Assembly (NCBI GenBank): GCA_030668705.1
Contig: DAOVFB010000003.1
Coordinates: 1-41,594 of the forward strand
Source of the DNA: Candidatus Stahliibacteriota bacterium
Lineage (GTDB): Bacteria > Hydrothermota > UBA3072
Reading direction: 5' to 3'
DNA: 41,594 bases
The notes under the pieces were generated by a model. The model saw only the letters and a list, made by a program, of their open reading frames with translations, did not search any database and was not told where the DNA came from. Below are positions 19,601-27,204 of this stretch, one piece after another. Both the position numbers and the translations under genes were made by a program. Within the stretch, counting starts at the first letter, position 1. Every line of letters starts with the position of its first letter.

Positions 19601-19808
19601 TTTTTCTAATAGTTGAGCTAAAAGAATCTGAAGCTTCAGTAATAACCGACATAGCAGCGTAGAGATTCTTTAAGTCGTTTCTTACCCTCTCCAGTTCATC
19701 AGCACATTTTATCTGTTTATTAGAGATATTTTTTAATGAAGAATATGTGCTTCTGGACATATCCCTTAGTTCACTGATATTATCTCTAAGGTTATTATTT
19801 TTCTCCAT
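16653..19808 (-). CDS. Receptor fusion: tandem MCP-like signalling coiled coil + SBP family 5 peptide-binding domain
   Basis: A 1051-residue protein. Residues 1-about 560 are a long helical coiled-coil with an MCP signalling-tip motif at about 125-165 (NAEIKSYQAGSSGRGFEVVA, then GELGNLTGQS). A second, degenerate copy lies at about 412-452 (SLYGKIEASRISGDLSGLDA, then IVGEMQSLS). Residues about 580-1050 match extracellular solute-binding protein family 5 (oligopeptide/nickel type): LNLDPVKIGDADSNKV, WELSEDALEWRFTIRNDV, AEDIKYSLERI, and LGWGADTGDP near the end. No signal peptide, HAMP domain or transmembrane helix is visible, so the whole protein appears cytoplasmic although this binding domain normally works outside the membrane. 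It heads the operon, directly followed by cheW, cheY and cheA. Inferred role: peptide-like ligand sensor controlling CheA. Confidence 0.88.
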   Translation of the reverse strand: MEKNNNLRDNISELRDMSRSTYSSLKNISNKQIKCADELERVRNDLKNLYAAMSVITEASDSFSSTIRKSDELLSLGLSFSNEILEKIRVFFQITDNLSQRLDRLTGKREEINSIVKKLLELNQASSNTARNAEIKSYQAGSSGRGFEVVAGELGNLTGQSLKMVDAMVESLEILGEESKKIVDNFKTIEDTLSSFEEFKEQLEFSSNDLKGKNSLIIETIDQFIELLERINTKRQNIDVIANSLLSLSRNFILKAGKINLMQDQKDSIGEIIEHHSNLHQDLRDFSSPDIIRNIPQLDSTLNVMFSLSEDSLADLENLKEGQITESLDLSELQDIQEMLAKVGEGMKKIEEIIPSTLEKARQSIDSINKIKSFIDKEIEEIKEVGKIQESLNMVSVRLGRLAEEIDDLCDRARVVSLYGKIEASRISGDLSGLDAIVGEMQSLSNDYSEIAKGLWDFFNPVREEIEKLDMMVQKLMEIINRLRDMVFECENAFEGNEEQIKYLTEIVTSIKPSINKQKDIVAGITDSFELITVAGNKNIEVIRDIEERMAKEKKIGDNIMMGAWRDIQSPNILSKDKGKELRVYLPREPLNLDPVKIGDADSNKVASSIHRGLFNFSFRAEVYPLIVSDWELSEDALEWRFTIRNDVVTHNGEKIDAEDIKYSLERIKEGPKKFIFDPIDSIRVGSPHTIIIRLKTPFMPLISNLATTAGSIISKSYKEDTNRIPKGIGPFKFVEWEKGSHITLEAHTDYVLGPPYPSRLIYKKADSGLIAFKENLVDVTEVSSEDVPKIREDPDLLDKLIASDYLNVNYMGFNFNRTDLPFSDRRVRQALNYAVNKEVFIKETASGLGTVSRGVFPPSLSVYNPNLRGYGYNPHTARDLLKEAGYQNGLPDVYKLTIQDSPINLKRAEFLKKSFANIGVQIEIEEYPWGEFLKKAHNGETQLFLLGWGADTGDPNNFLFPLFHSSSKGASGNSTFYSNKEVDSLIEGGLREINPVKREEIYRKTERVIVEDAPFVFLLHYTSFTLVRPGVYGFKPDPLNHPHFEWMGVE

Positions 19809-19822
19809 CTTTAACTATTTTA

Positions 19823-19851
19823 AAAATATCAATAAATATACTATATGTCAA
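19823..19851 (-). promoter_or_regulatory. Probable sigma-70 promoter of the chemosensory operon
   Basis: On the minus strand TTGACA (19851-19846), a 17-bp spacer ending in TGA, then TATTTT (19828-19823). This gives a perfect -35, a 4/6 -10 and an extended -10 TG. It points at the receptor fusion gene 15 bp further on. Confidence 0.6.
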
Positions 19852-19893
19852 GGCTATAGATAAAAAAGAGGGTTTTATTAATGAATATCCCTC

Positions 19894-19923
19894 TTGACAT
19901 AGAACCAATATTCGATAAATAAT
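19894..19923 (+). promoter_or_regulatory. Probable dnaA promoter
   Basis: TTGACA at 19894-19899, an 18-bp spacer and AATAAT at 19918-19923, 22 bp before the dnaA ATG. It is divergent from the chemosensory operon promoter 43 bp away, so the two could influence each other. Confidence 0.5.
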
Positions 19924-19945
19924 TAACTGTAAGAGAAAAAAGACG

Positions 19946-21268
19946 ATGGTTTATTTTGATTGGGATTTAATAAAAGAAATACTACAAAAAGAAATCAACG
20001 AATCTGCTTATAAAGCTTGGTTTGCCAATATGGAGGTAGAGGCAGTGGAAGATGAAGACGTTTATTTCACAGTTCCAAACACGTTTACTGAAAACTGGAT
20101 AAGTGAACATTTTATAAATCACCTTAAAGCAGCTATAAAAGAGGCAACGAATAAAAATTTTAATATCCATTTCCTTGTAAAAGAAAAAGGAACAATAGGT
20201 AAACCAGAGCCTATAAAGAATACAATTAGGGTGCACGATAAAAGAAAAACATTTCTCTATGAAAGATATACTTTTAATTCCTTTGTAGTAGGAGATAACA
20301 ATAAATTTGCCTACGCAGCCGCTACAGCAGTTGCAAATGCTCCAGGACGTGCATATAACCCGCTCTTTATTTATGGCGGCGTGGGACTCGGCAAAACACA
20401 CCTACTCCAGGCAACAGGTAATAAAGTTTACAGTCAGTACCCAAATCTCCATATTCTTTATACCCAATCAGAAGAATTTTTAAACGAGATGATTAAATCC
20501 ATTCAAGAACATTCTACAGTAGAGTTCAAAAAAAAATACCGCGAGATAGACTTACTTCTTATAGATGATATCCATTTTTTAGCACGAAAAGAGAGACTCC
20601 AGGAAGAATTCTTTCATACATTCAATGCGCTTTTTGAAGCAAAAAAACAAATTGTTATAACATCGGACAGACCCCCTAAGGATATTCCAGACCTTGAAGA
20701 GAGATTAATTTCAAGGTTCCACTGGGGTTTAATGGTAGACCTCCAACCTCCTGACTTTGAAACTCGTCTTGCAATCCTCAGGGCAAAGACACAAGAAGAC
20801 GATATCGGGATAGACGATGAGATACTTAAATTTATAGCTTTAAATATACAATCTAACATAAGGGAATTAGAGGGATGTTTAATTAAGTTGTTAGCTCATG
20901 CCTCTATTTATAAAACAGATATTGATATAGATTCAGCAAAGGGGGTTCTTAGCGATATTATTAAAGAAAAAGACAAGCGTCTTACCCAGGAAGGTATAAT
21001 GAAAGTAGTCTCGGAATTCTATAATATACCCATAGAGATGATAAAAGGGGATAGTCGTTTAAAAAGTATTGTCTATGCCCGTCAGATAGTTATTTATCTC
21101 GCAAGAGAATTAACAAATCTATCGTTAAAAGAGATTGGCGATGGTCTTGGTAATAGAGATCATTCTACAATCCTACACTCTCACAAGAAAATTGCTAACC
21201 TTATAAAAAGGGATGTAGAAACAAAAGAGGAAATCTTGAAGATAAAAAGTTCATTTACAGGAGCCTGA
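19946..21268 (+). CDS. dnaA: Chromosomal replication initiator DnaA
   Basis: The 440-residue length is normal for the family. Domain I lies at the N terminus (LQKEINESAYKAWFANMEVE). The AAA+ domain has Walker A GGVGLGKTHLL and Walker B LLIDDIHFL. Domain IV carries the DNA-binding signature LSLKEIGDGLGNRDHSTILH. It binds DnaA boxes and opens the origin. The ATG at 19946 has only a purine-rich, weak ribosome site. It lies next to dnaN as in many bacteria, with perfect and near-perfect DnaA boxes in the gap. Confidence 0.99.
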   Translation: MVYFDWDLIKEILQKEINESAYKAWFANMEVEAVEDEDVYFTVPNTFTENWISEHFINHLKAAIKEATNKNFNIHFLVKEKGTIGKPEPIKNTIRVHDKRKTFLYERYTFNSFVVGDNNKFAYAAATAVANAPGRAYNPLFIYGGVGLGKTHLLQATGNKVYSQYPNLHILYTQSEEFLNEMIKSIQEHSTVEFKKKYREIDLLLIDDIHFLARKERLQEEFFHTFNALFEAKKQIVITSDRPPKDIPDLEERLISRFHWGLMVDLQPPDFETRLAILRAKTQEDDIGIDDEILKFIALNIQSNIRELEGCLIKLLAHASIYKTDIDIDSAKGVLSDIIKEKDKRLTQEGIMKVVSEFYNIPIEMIKGDSRLKSIVYARQIVIYLARELTNLSLKEIGDGLGNRDHSTILHSHKKIANLIKRDVETKEEILKIKSSFTGA

Positions 21269-21425
21269 ATGTTAAAAGAAATTTATCCACAGGTTATCTT
21301 CAAGGTTATACATAAAATAAATACGGGGTGTTTATGCAGTAATATACTTTTACAGTTTTTCCACTTTTCCACACCCACAACAATAACTACAAATAAAAAT
21401 AGAATAGTAAGATAGGAGGAAGAAT
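21269..21425. other. Probable replication origin (oriC) between dnaA and dnaN
   Basis: A 157-bp AT-rich gap with a perfect DnaA box TTATCCACA at 21283-21291. Near matches lie at 21306-21314 (TTATACATA), 21357-21365 (TTTTCCACT) and 21365-21373 (TTTTCCACA). Box clustering next to dnaA is the classic origin layout. The strand asymmetry expected at an origin is not obvious from gene directions, since genes on both sides run mostly on the minus strand. Confidence 0.6.
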
Positions 21426-22505
21426 ATGTTATTCTCAATAGAAACAGAAGAGTTTTTAAAAGAACTAAGTATAGTTAATCAAGTTATTCCTAAACACACA
21501 ACGTTCCCTGTACTTTCTAATATTCGTGTAGAAGCAAAAAATAAAACAATACATATTTTTGGAACAGATCTTGATACTTCAATTAGCTATACAACAAATC
21601 TTGCTAATATTGAGGAAGAAGGTGTAATGATCATACCAGCAAAAACCCTCTATTCTATGATACGAGAATTAAAAGGTAAAGCTACATTTAAAAAAGAAGG
21701 GAATAGAATAAAAGTCGAGTACGACCAGGGATATTTTTTCTTGCCTTTAATGGAAGAGGAAGACTTTCCCCTAGAGCCTGACATAAATAAAGAAAATGCA
21801 TTCAAGATAAATACAAAAGAGATAAAAAAACCAATAAATAAATTAATTTTTATTATTCCCGAGGACACTGCAAAGAGAAATATGAGCGGAATGTTATGGG
21901 AGTATAAAGAAAGTAAGTTAAAAATGGTAGCAACGGATAGTTTTAGACTAGGATACAGTGAGATAAGTATTGACCTAGGAAAAGAATCCTTTGAGATAGT
22001 TATACCTCCAAAGATACTCAAACAAGTTTCTTTATCTGAAAGCAAAGAGATGTGGGTGGGAATAGATGAAAGTCGGATTTATTATATTGGGAATGAATTT
22101 ACAATGGTTTCAAGGTTAATAAAGGTTGACTTCCCTAATTATAAATCTGCTATACCCGATAAAAACGAAAATATTCTAAAAATAGAAAGAGATTCCTTTA
22201 TCTCTTCTCTCCGGAGGGTTTCAATATTCTCTAATGATAAATCAAGAACTGTAAAAATGGATATAGGAGGGGACCTATTGCTCAGCGCTTCTTCGGAAAT
22301 AGGAGAAGGAAAAGAAGAAATCAACGGAGAATACAGTGGTAAAGAAATAAATATCGCTTTGTCTGCTAACTATCTTATTGAAATTCTCCATAACATTAGT
22401 TCAAAGAAGGTATCCTTAAAATTTGGAGAATCAAACAAACCTGTTATAGTAGAGGGAGAAGAAAAAGATATTCTATATCTATTGATGCCGGTTGTTATTG
22501 AGTAG
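21426..22505 (+). CDS. dnaN: DNA polymerase III beta sliding clamp
   Basis: The 359-residue length is typical, with three clamp domains. The N terminus reads FLKELSIVNQVIPKHTTFPV, with TDLDTSI nearby; the middle has MVATDSFRLGY, and the C terminus ends in the family-like YLLMPVV. It forms the ring that tethers polymerase III to DNA. A strong Shine-Dalgarno TAGGAGGA stands 5 bp before ATG 21426. It follows dnaA across the probable origin and converges on the DUF523 gene, separated by only 5 bp. Confidence 0.97.
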   Translation: MLFSIETEEFLKELSIVNQVIPKHTTFPVLSNIRVEAKNKTIHIFGTDLDTSISYTTNLANIEEEGVMIIPAKTLYSMIRELKGKATFKKEGNRIKVEYDQGYFFLPLMEEEDFPLEPDINKENAFKINTKEIKKPINKLIFIIPEDTAKRNMSGMLWEYKESKLKMVATDSFRLGYSEISIDLGKESFEIVIPPKILKQVSLSESKEMWVGIDESRIYYIGNEFTMVSRLIKVDFPNYKSAIPDKNENILKIERDSFISSLRRVSIFSNDKSRTVKMDIGGDLLLSASSEIGEGKEEINGEYSGKEINIALSANYLIEILHNISSKKVSLKFGESNKPVIVEGEEKDILYLLMPVVIE

Positions 22506-22510
22506 TTTTT

Positions 22511-22939
22511 TTAATTAACTCCGTATATATTTTTATATCCTTCTTCTATAAGTAATCTGGTAATAATACCACTTCCTTCCTGCTTTTTCCAATTGATGTT
22601 TGTATATTTTACACCACAGGAAGGACTATCTTCTTTGAGGTATATTTTTTCAGGTTTTATTTTTTTTGTAAAATTTAAAAATTCCTTCGCCCCTCTTTTA
22701 AAATTTTCCGTAACATCTTTTCCTTCTTCGTTTATAATTCTATCCCCTTTAATAGTGGCTTTAGGTCTTGGAACACCTAAACCGCCGAGAATTTCCGGGC
22801 AAACAGGTATTACAATCCCCTTCTCAAATAAGAGAAGAATTTCATCTTTTAAGGAATTTTTCCCATTATAACGTGTATTCATTCCTATAAGACAGGCAGA
22901 TACAATAAATATGGGTGTTTTTAGAGTAGAATTAATCAA
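22511..22939 (-). CDS. DUF523 family protein
   Basis: A 142-residue protein with the family pattern SACLIGMNTRYNG near the start, VIPVCPEILGGLGVPRP in the middle and LKEDSPSCGV towards the end. The conserved cysteines (ACLIG, VCPE, SCGV) suggest metal or cofactor binding, but the family's function is not established to my knowledge. It overlaps the 3' end of the bL28 gene by 8 nt, so the two are probably co-transcribed. Confidence 0.88.
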   Translation of the reverse strand: MINSTLKTPIFIVSACLIGMNTRYNGKNSLKDEILLLFEKGIVIPVCPEILGGLGVPRPKATIKGDRIINEEGKDVTENFKRGAKEFLNFTKKIKPEKIYLKEDSPSCGVKYTNINWKKQEGSGIITRLLIEEGYKNIYGVN

Positions 22940-23123
22940 CCTTTTGAACTTTACCAGCCTTCAGGCATTTTGAGCAGACGTAAATCCTTTTTACCTCACC
23001 ATTAATCATAACTTTTACTCTATGAAGATTAGGTTTATTCTTGGTTTTGGTCTTCCTTTTGGAATGACTTACTTTATTACCAAATTGTGTTGTCTTTCCA
23101 CAGATTGCGCATCGCTTTCCCAT
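22932..23123 (-). CDS. rpmB: 50S ribosomal protein bL28, zinc-binding form
   Basis: This 63-residue protein starts MGKRCAICGKTTQFGNKVSH and continues with a basic KRKTKTKNKPNLHRV stretch, which is characteristic of bL28. Two CxxC pairs (CAIC, CSKC) mark the zinc-containing C+ version. It has a good GGAGG site before ATG 23123 and a TTGACA-type promoter upstream. Confidence 0.97.
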   Translation of the reverse strand: MGKRCAICGKTTQFGNKVSHSKRKTKTKNKPNLHRVKVMINGEVKRIYVCSKCLKAGKVQKVD

Positions 23124-23146
23124 CTAAACCCTCCTTTTTAGCCCAT

Positions 23147-23174
23147 AATTTATATAATAAAGCAAAACTGTCAA
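23147..23174 (-). promoter_or_regulatory. Possible promoter of rpmB-DUF523
   Basis: On the minus strand TTGACA (23174-23169), a 16-bp spacer and TAAATT (23152-23147) in a very AT-rich run. The -35 is perfect; the exact -10 is uncertain. Confidence 0.42.
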
Positions 23175-23194
23175 TCCTTCTCTCTTATTTAGAT

Positions 23195-24703
23195 TTATCT
23201 TTTTCTTATTGTCGTCCTGACACTACCCCAACCAATTATCTGTCTCTCTCTATAAAAGATAGCAAAGATTGTTACCGGTTGATTTTGTTTTCCGCCCGTA
23301 AGGCGATTAGTATAGAATGTACCATTTGGTGAAATCTTACCCGCATCCTGTGGCGAAAGATACCAGAATACTTTATAACCTTCATTAAGGATTGTTTTTA
23401 CCCTGATTCGTATACTGAAACCTTCAATTATTTCGTTAGGTAGATATAGATGTATGTTTGGGTTTGCTCCGATAACAATGAGAGCTTTGCCAGGTTTTAT
23501 ATTTATGTTTTCCAATGGTTTTGCGATAATAATCCCTGAGCCGTTTCTCTTAGGTGTAAAAGTTCCATACTGGTTAACAATACCAAGATCCGCTGGAACC
23601 ACCTCCCAGTGAACAGGTATGGTTTGAAGTGTTCTAAATGTATACTCTTCTCCTAAATTAAGTTCCTTAAAACGTGGTGTTACGATTAAATCTTTAAACT
23701 TACCTGGAACAATTGATATCCTGGCGGAAGCAATTCCACCCCCAAAACGCTGGGGTACTATTGCGACTACCCTACCAATGATAGGATTTTTCCCTGCAAA
23801 GAAAGTCCCATCCCTTCTTATAAAACCACACTGATTGGGAATTACCTTCCAGCGGACGGGTATATCCTTTTCTCCTAACTCGGTTGTTCCAATCTTTACC
23901 TGAAAGCGCACCATTTCTCCAGGATGAAGGGTTGTTTTTTCGGGTATAATCCTTACTTTGAGTTTTCCCGACACGATGACTATAGCCCTTCCGAGTTTTT
24001 CAACTCCTCCTTCCTCTGTTTTTGCAGTTATAATACCTCTTCCGGGGATTTTAGCGTGAAACAATCCATTTTTATCTATTACTCCTATGTCTTCTGGTTC
24101 TATCCTCCAAATTACTTCACCACCCTCTTTAATGAAAAACTGTATTTTCTCACCAGCTTTAATTTTTATGAACTTCGGAACTATTTCCAGTGTTTTTAAA
24201 CTTCCTTTTACTCTAATAAATGCACTTACAATATTCTTATTATCCAATATAGCTACCACGCGTCCCCTACCCGGTTTTTTTGCAGTGAATTGCCCATCAT
24301 TGATATAACCTATTTCTTCCGGTATAATCTTCCATTTTAAAGGTTTCCCATTTAAAACTCTAAATTGAATTTTGTCTCCCGGTTCTATAACAACTATATC
24401 AGGGACTATCTTTGCTCTCTTTCCTCCCGTAATCCTTATATATGTATAACCTGCAATAGTTTTTCCATCCACCGTTGCCCTACATCTTAATACCCCCCTA
24501 CCTTCTCTTTTTGGGATAAAAACACCACCTACTACCTGCCCAAGGTCATAGGGGACAACGTCAAATTTAGTTTCCCCTGTAAGCAATTTCCCGTCTTCAT
24601 CCATTATTGTTACAGTGAATGGGATTTTCTCTCCCGTGCCTCCTTCTATCGGGTTAGGTGAAATTTGAAGCTCTAAGGAAAGCAATAGCAGAATAAACAT
24701 CAT
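23195..24703 (-). CDS. Secreted protein of tandem Ig-like (Big_2-like) repeats
   Basis: A 502-residue protein with a short signal peptide (MMFILLLLSLELQ) followed by about six repeats of roughly 75-90 residues. Each carries a W-x-V/I-x-P...G.I...G.F....G.G.I.A pattern, for example VIWRIEPEDIGVIDKNGLFH and VHWEVVPADLGIVNQYGTFT, as in bacterial Ig-like domains of surface proteins. Two adjacent ATGs occur; the second (24700) fits the AAGGAGGG site better. It overlaps the anti-sigma gene, so it is the last gene of the sigma operon. Probably periplasmic or cell-surface; ligand unknown. Confidence 0.75.
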   Translation of the reverse strand: MMFILLLLSLELQISPNPIEGGTGEKIPFTVTIMDEDGKLLTGETKFDVVPYDLGQVVGGVFIPKREGRGVLRCRATVDGKTIAGYTYIRITGGKRAKIVPDIVVIEPGDKIQFRVLNGKPLKWKIIPEEIGYINDGQFTAKKPGRGRVVAILDNKNIVSAFIRVKGSLKTLEIVPKFIKIKAGEKIQFFIKEGGEVIWRIEPEDIGVIDKNGLFHAKIPGRGIITAKTEEGGVEKLGRAIVIVSGKLKVRIIPEKTTLHPGEMVRFQVKIGTTELGEKDIPVRWKVIPNQCGFIRRDGTFFAGKNPIIGRVVAIVPQRFGGGIASARISIVPGKFKDLIVTPRFKELNLGEEYTFRTLQTIPVHWEVVPADLGIVNQYGTFTPKRNGSGIIIAKPLENINIKPGKALIVIGANPNIHLYLPNEIIEGFSIRIRVKTILNEGYKVFWYLSPQDAGKISPNGTFYTNRLTGGKQNQPVTIFAIFYRERQIIGWGSVRTTIRKR

Positions 24704-25446
24704 CCCTCCTTATGGAATGTAATTGCTTGTTGGACTGGTTCTAATAGTGAGAGGTAATGAATTCCATTCTCCAATACAGGAAGGGAATCGCTTTTTATAT
24801 AGAGTATATTCGAGTTCTTTGTATCAAAAACCTTCTTCTCTCCATCTATATTCAACGCGATTTCTTTTCCTGGCTCTTTCAAGATAATTACCACGTCAAA
24901 TTCTTCTCCTACAACAGATCCATCTTCGGGGAAGACAAGGCGTGTTTCCTCAAACTCAGGTTTAGTGGATTTTTTAGATACAAATACTTCCTTTTCACTC
25001 TCTTTTTCTTCTTGGTCTATGGCAACCTCAGGTTTCCTATATGGATGCTCTATAGGTTCTTTTTTCTCAATTTGCCTGCGAGGTTCGGTTAATAGTTCAG
25101 GTTTTTCAACTTCTTTTGTGATGTGAATCCCAGGTTTATTCAGATAAGTAAATAGGATAATAAAAAAGATTAACATGGCAGCAGCACCAAGAGTTACATA
25201 CTTCCAGTTAATTCTGTATATTCTTCTTTCGGTTGTTTCTTTGATTATCGTACTTATAAGATCCTTTGGAATAAGAACATCTTCTTTTGTCTTTTTTATT
25301 AGCTCTGCGATCTTTTCCTTCTCCTCCAGCTTTTTTTGGCATTCCTTGCAACTCCTGAGGTGTTCCTTTAGAATTTTTTCTTCATTAATATTAAGTTCGC
25401 CATCAATATATCCTTGAATCATATCATCAAATCTGTTATTTTTCAT
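24700..25446 (-). CDS. Anti-sigma factor with zf-HC2 domain and periplasmic Ig-like domain
   Basis: A 248-residue protein. The cytoplasmic zf-HC2 motif is HLRSCKECQ (H29, C33, C36). A single membrane span follows (about 82-102, VTLGAAAMLIFFIILF), then a charged linker and a C-terminal beta domain (about 168-245). That last domain resembles the N-terminal Ig-like domain of the barrel protein at the head of the same operon. It overlaps the sigma gene as ATGA. Known role of the class: sequester the partner ECF sigma at the membrane until a signal arrives. Inferred: the outer beta domain senses the envelope signal. Confidence 0.88.
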   Translation of the reverse strand: MKNNRFDDMIQGYIDGELNINEEKILKEHLRSCKECQKKLEEKEKIAELIKKTKEDVLIPKDLISTIIKETTERRIYRINWKYVTLGAAAMLIFFIILFTYLNKPGIHITKEVEKPELLTEPRRQIEKKEPIEHPYRKPEVAIDQEEKESEKEVFVSKKSTKPEFEETRLVFPEDGSVVGEEFDVVIILKEPGKEIALNIDGEKKVFDTKNSNILYIKSDSLPVLENGIHYLSLLEPVQQAITFHKEG

Positions 25447-25958
25447 ATTCTTTCCTTTATAAGGTTTGTAAGTGTTGAAATACCTCGGTGAAGTCTCGAG
25501 CGCACCGTACCAACAGGTATCCCTAATATTTTTGCTATAGTTGCATAGTCATTGTCTTCATAGTAACGCAGGATAAGTACAGCCTGGTAATTCTCGGGGA
25601 GGTCCTGTATGGTATTTCTTATAAGTGCCCTATCCGCTTCCTTAAAGAAATTTTTCTCTGGATTTTCTTTCATCTTGATAGGTTTGATATCATCGATTGA
25701 TATTATCTTCCTTCTAGCGTTCTTCCTCCTATATTGAAATACCCTGTTTAGGGCGATTCTATATATCCACGTATATATTGAAGCATCACCGCGAAAACTA
25801 CTGAATCCTTTCCATGCATTCACAAATACATCTTGAGTTAGATCCTTAGTGGTTTCATAATCCTCTGTCATATTGTATATCATTTTAAATATCCTTGGCG
25901 TGAAATCCCTGGCAATTTCCTCAAATCTTCTCCTTTGATCTTTCTTTTCATTTTCCAT
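25443..25958 (-). CDS. ECF-type RNA polymerase sigma factor
   Basis: A 171-residue protein with sigma region 2 (LTQDVFVNAWKGFSSFRG, then IYTWIYRIALNRVFQYRRK) and region 4 (LPENYQAVLILRYYEDNDYA through GIPVGTVRSRLHRG). There is no region 1.1 or 3, so it belongs to the ECF group. It is co-translated with the anti-sigma gene downstream. Its targets may include its own operon, but the operon's visible upstream promoter looks like an ordinary housekeeping one. Confidence 0.95.
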   Translation of the reverse strand: MENEKKDQRRRFEEIARDFTPRIFKMIYNMTEDYETTKDLTQDVFVNAWKGFSSFRGDASIYTWIYRIALNRVFQYRRKNARRKIISIDDIKPIKMKENPEKNFFKEADRALIRNTIQDLPENYQAVLILRYYEDNDYATIAKILGIPVGTVRSRLHRGISTLTNLIKERI

Positions 25959-25979
25959 AGTCTCCGCTAAACTTGTTTT

Positions 25980-27155
25980 TTATATGTTACGCTTCAAACG
26001 AGATATATCTTCTCGGAGCCTATCATAATCAGATATGGTTTTATCCAACATTACTTTGAGTCTTCTTACTCTATCTCTTAAATCCTTTGTTCTTTTAACC
26101 GTGGTTTCTATTTCATCTCTCGTTTCTTCACCTACCCATTTTTCTCTCTCTATTTGTTTTATAAACTGATAATCTTTCTCAATTTCACTCACGGTTCGAT
26201 TTAATTCCGCTCTTGGGATATTTTTAATCCTGCGCTCAATTTGATCGATAAGGAAATTTATTGAAGAGAGTAGTTGAATTGCTTCTTCTTTTTTGTGTTC
26301 CCTTATAAATTCTCCGAGTTCTTTTCTCTGTTTTGACAATTGATCAACCATACCCTTTAAATCAATCAGTTGGGCATCTATTCTTACAAACAGAGGAGCT
26401 GTCTTTCTTATGGTATATCGAATATTCTGTATTTTACCTCTGAGTGTTCCCTGTTTCTTCCTTATTGTTTCATACTCTTCTTTTAGTTGGTCGATTTTGC
26501 TTCTGTACTCGTCCGTAAGTCCTAATCTCCTTGCCAGGGCATATCCCTGGTCGATCAGGAGGGTTGCTTTCAGTATATCTCCTCTTTGGATTGCTATCCC
26601 TATTTTCTTCAAAAGGATTTTGAGATTATCCTCTTTCCATCTATACCAGCGTTTTATCTCCTCTATTTTGAATTTCCTTACCTCTATCGCCATACCTCTT
26701 TTTACCTGTGCCATCCTTTCTCTTTCCAGAAGAACCGCGCTGCCAGTTGCAAGCTCTCGGATATTTACTTTTCCAGACAACACCTTCACTTCTGCTTCAT
26801 CATCCTTATAAGAGACAGTGAATTCTGTTCCTCTAACTCCTGATACCGACACGGGATTACTTACTTCAAAAGATTCACCTTTTACGAGACCCTTTACTTT
26901 TGCCCATATTCTTCCCAGAGACAAAAACACACTTCTTTTTTTGCCGCTCGTTGTGGTGAGCGTTGAATTTTCGTCTACGAACAACTTACTACTATCCGAA
27001 TACAAAATTTCTGCTTTAGAGCTATCCTTCACGATGACAGTATCTTCGTCCAGCACTTCCATACCCAGATAGGGTATAAAGGTGCTGTCGGCTCTCTTAA
27101 TTACTACATCATTAGTGTAAAAATTTAATATTGCTCCAATAATTAATAATACCAT
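25980..27155 (-). CDS. FecR domain protein with long C-terminal coiled coil
   Basis: A 391-residue protein. A short hydrophobic N terminus (MVLLIIGAILNFY) likely exports it. Residues about 35-135 match FecR: SSKAEILYSDSSKLFVDENS, then FEVSNPVSVSGVRGTEFTVS. Residues about 160-390 are almost continuous charged helix predicted to be coiled coil. Unlike classic FecR anti-sigma regulators it has no cytoplasmic anti-sigma part; that function is supplied by the zf-HC2 protein two genes on. It lies 21 bp before the sigma gene. Probably a periplasmic structural or signalling element. Confidence 0.82.
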   Translation of the reverse strand: MVLLIIGAILNFYTNDVVIKRADSTFIPYLGMEVLDEDTVIVKDSSKAEILYSDSSKLFVDENSTLTTTSGKKRSVFLSLGRIWAKVKGLVKGESFEVSNPVSVSGVRGTEFTVSYKDDEAEVKVLSGKVNIRELATGSAVLLERERMAQVKRGMAIEVRKFKIEEIKRWYRWKEDNLKILLKKIGIAIQRGDILKATLLIDQGYALARRLGLTDEYRSKIDQLKEEYETIRKKQGTLRGKIQNIRYTIRKTAPLFVRIDAQLIDLKGMVDQLSKQRKELGEFIREHKKEEAIQLLSSINFLIDQIERRIKNIPRAELNRTVSEIEKDYQFIKQIEREKWVGEETRDEIETTVKRTKDLRDRVRRLKVMLDKTISDYDRLREDISRLKRNI

Positions 27156-27204
27156 TATTTTCTCCTTTCTATTTCTTTAGATGAAAAAAGCCCAAAATAG
27201 TTCC

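Noticed and set aside
16653-19808. Possibility that the receptor-SBP fusion is two genes joined by a sequencing error
   Set aside because: The frame is continuous, the linker (about 555-580) contains no stop or frame change, and no start site with a ribosome binding site is evident at the domain border. Comparison with relatives would still be decisive.
25443-27155. Classic FecI-FecR iron-siderophore signalling
   Set aside because: The FecR protein lacks a cytoplasmic anti-sigma part, a separate zf-HC2 anti-sigma exists, and no TonB-dependent receptor is present.
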